Shown: positions 5,773-6,192 of the stretch, one piece after another
Numbering within the stretch: the stretch's first letter is position 1
How the letters are laid out: every line of letters starts with the position of its first letter
Made by a program: the position numbers and the translations under genes
Assembly (NCBI GenBank): GCA_001701295.1
Contig: DAAV01000077.1
Span: 27,678-33,869 of the forward strand
Direction of reading: 5' to 3'
Origin: Bacteroidales bacterium H10
GTDB lineage: Bacteria > Bacteroidota > Bacteroidia > Bacteroidales > Muribaculaceae
DNA: 6,192 nt
The notes under the pieces: generated by a model
The model's input: only the letters and a program-made list of their open reading frames with translations
What the model was told of the DNA's origin: nothing
Database searches by the model: none

Positions 5773-5780
5773 TATATTTG
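5773..5780 (+). promoter_or_regulatory. -7 box of the blaI-like gene promoter
   Basis: TATATTTG is an exact TAnnTTTG box. At 19 nt upstream there is TTA (5751-5753) instead of the consensus TTG, so the -33 element is weak and lies inside the dyads. Transcription would start near 5786, leaving a leader of about 14 nt before the ATG. Confidence 0.7.
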
Positions 5781-5799
5781 CGGCATCAATACTTGAAAT

Positions 5800-6171
5800 A
5801 TGGAAAAACTGACTGCGAAAGAGGAAGAAGTGCTCGGGCTGTTTTGGAAAAAAGGCCCGCTCTATGTAAGAGAGATAGTAGAACTATATGAGAATCCCAA
5901 ACCTCATTTCAATACAATCTCAACTATAGTACGTTCTCTTGAAGAGAAAGGATATGTCGGTCATACTCCCAAAGGAAAATCCTATCAATATCATGCCATT
6001 GTTGCTGAAGAAGACATGGGGAAGAAATCTCTCTCGTCAATCGTAGGACGATATTTCAGGAACTCATACCTCCGTGTAGTCTCCTCATTGGTGGAAGACG
6101 GCAATATCCCTGTGGAAGACCTGAGGAAATTGCTTGATGAAGTGGAAAAGTCCCATAATAATCCTGACTGA
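5800..6171 (+). CDS. BlaI/MecI/CopY-family transcriptional repressor
   Basis: The 123-residue product is a small dimeric winged-helix DNA-binding repressor. Residues 4-68 form the DNA-binding domain: LTAKEEEVLGLFWKKGPLYVREIVELY, then the recognition-helix region HFNTISTIVRSLEEKGYV (about 36-53) and the wing GKSYQYHAIV. Residues about 70-123 are the helical dimerisation part, with SIVGRYFRNS and EDLRKLLDEVEK. Length and layout match the family. Relatives repress beta-lactamase, methicillin-resistance or copper genes and are inactivated by a BlaR1-type membrane protease or by metal. The frame that opens 2 nt after this gene looks like the BlaR1-type kind, and two dyads overlap its own promoter, suggesting an autoregulated two-gene switch. 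The signal and targets cannot be read from this window; antibiotic resistance should not be assumed. Confidence 0.92.
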   Translation: MEKLTAKEEEVLGLFWKKGPLYVREIVELYENPKPHFNTISTIVRSLEEKGYVGHTPKGKSYQYHAIVAEEDMGKKSLSSIVGRYFRNSYLRVVSSLVEDGNIPVEDLRKLLDEVEKSHNNPD

Positions 6172-6173
6172 AT

Positions 6174-6192
6174 ATGGGCGGACTTTTATCAT
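6174..6192 (+). CDS. Start of a probable M56/BlaR1-type membrane protein, cut by window edge
   Basis: An ATG lies 2 nt after the TGA of the blaI-like gene and opens a frame M-G-G-L-L-S before the sequence ends. In Bacteroidetes this family of repressor is commonly followed at once by a BlaR1-like M56 membrane peptidase, whose N-terminus often begins MGxxxxY before the first membrane helix. Six residues are far too few to identify it, so the call rests on spacing and family context. Confidence 0.4.

Noticed and set aside
1..6192. CRISPR arrays, tRNA or rRNA genes, insertion sequences
   Set aside because: No regularly spaced repeats, cloverleaf-like segments, transposase motifs or terminal inverted repeats were seen.

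Overview
The window looks like chromosomal DNA of a Bacteroidales bacterium, possibly Muribaculaceae-like (the family is inferred only from protein style and moderate GC). The support is: four promoters with the Bacteroidetes-type -7 box TAnnTTTG, starts that lack Shine-Dalgarno (SD) sequences except for one telling case, an outer-membrane barrel protein of Bacteroidetes type, a short Crp/Fnr regulator of Bacteroides type, and a BlaI-like gene that appears to lead into a BlaR1-like gene.

Positions 1-2531, minus strand, are housekeeping. An operon rpsF-rpsR-rplI (ribosomal proteins bS6, bS18, bL9) reads leftward from a TTTG-N20-TAACTTTG promoter and ends in a clear intrinsic terminator. It is followed by dnaN (DNA polymerase III sliding clamp), which has its own TTTG-N20-TATATTTG promoter and is cut by the left window edge. 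Two features suggest autoregulation of the ribosomal operon: a 16-bp hairpin at the very start of the rpsF leader, and a perfect AAGGAGG SD placed 7 nt before rpsR. No other gene here has such an SD. bS6 and bS18 are among the proteins that bury the anti-SD in Bacteroidetes ribosomes.

Positions 2532-2732 are the divergent spacer. It holds a 10-bp tandem repeat and a small dyad just before the next gene.

Positions 2733-5462, plus strand, are accessory: a 692-residue TonB-receptor-like outer-membrane beta-barrel protein, then a Crp/Fnr-family regulator broken into two frames at a run of seven Ts. Removing one T restores a full-length protein, so this is a recent pseudogene, a phase-variable switch or a sequencing error.

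Positions 5463-5799 are non-coding as far as can be seen. They hold a 12-bp direct repeat around the crp stop codon, a minus-strand promoter with no recognisable gene behind it, and two copies of a 17-bp dyad abutting a plus-strand -7 box.

Positions 5800-6192, plus strand, carry a BlaI/MecI/CopY-family repressor and, 2 nt after its stop, the first codons of what is probably its M56/BlaR1-type membrane partner. The twin dyads are the likely autoregulatory operator of this pair. No wholly new system is evident; the most interesting points are the bS6/bS18 control signals, the T7 frameshift, the twin operator and the orphan minus-strand promoter.
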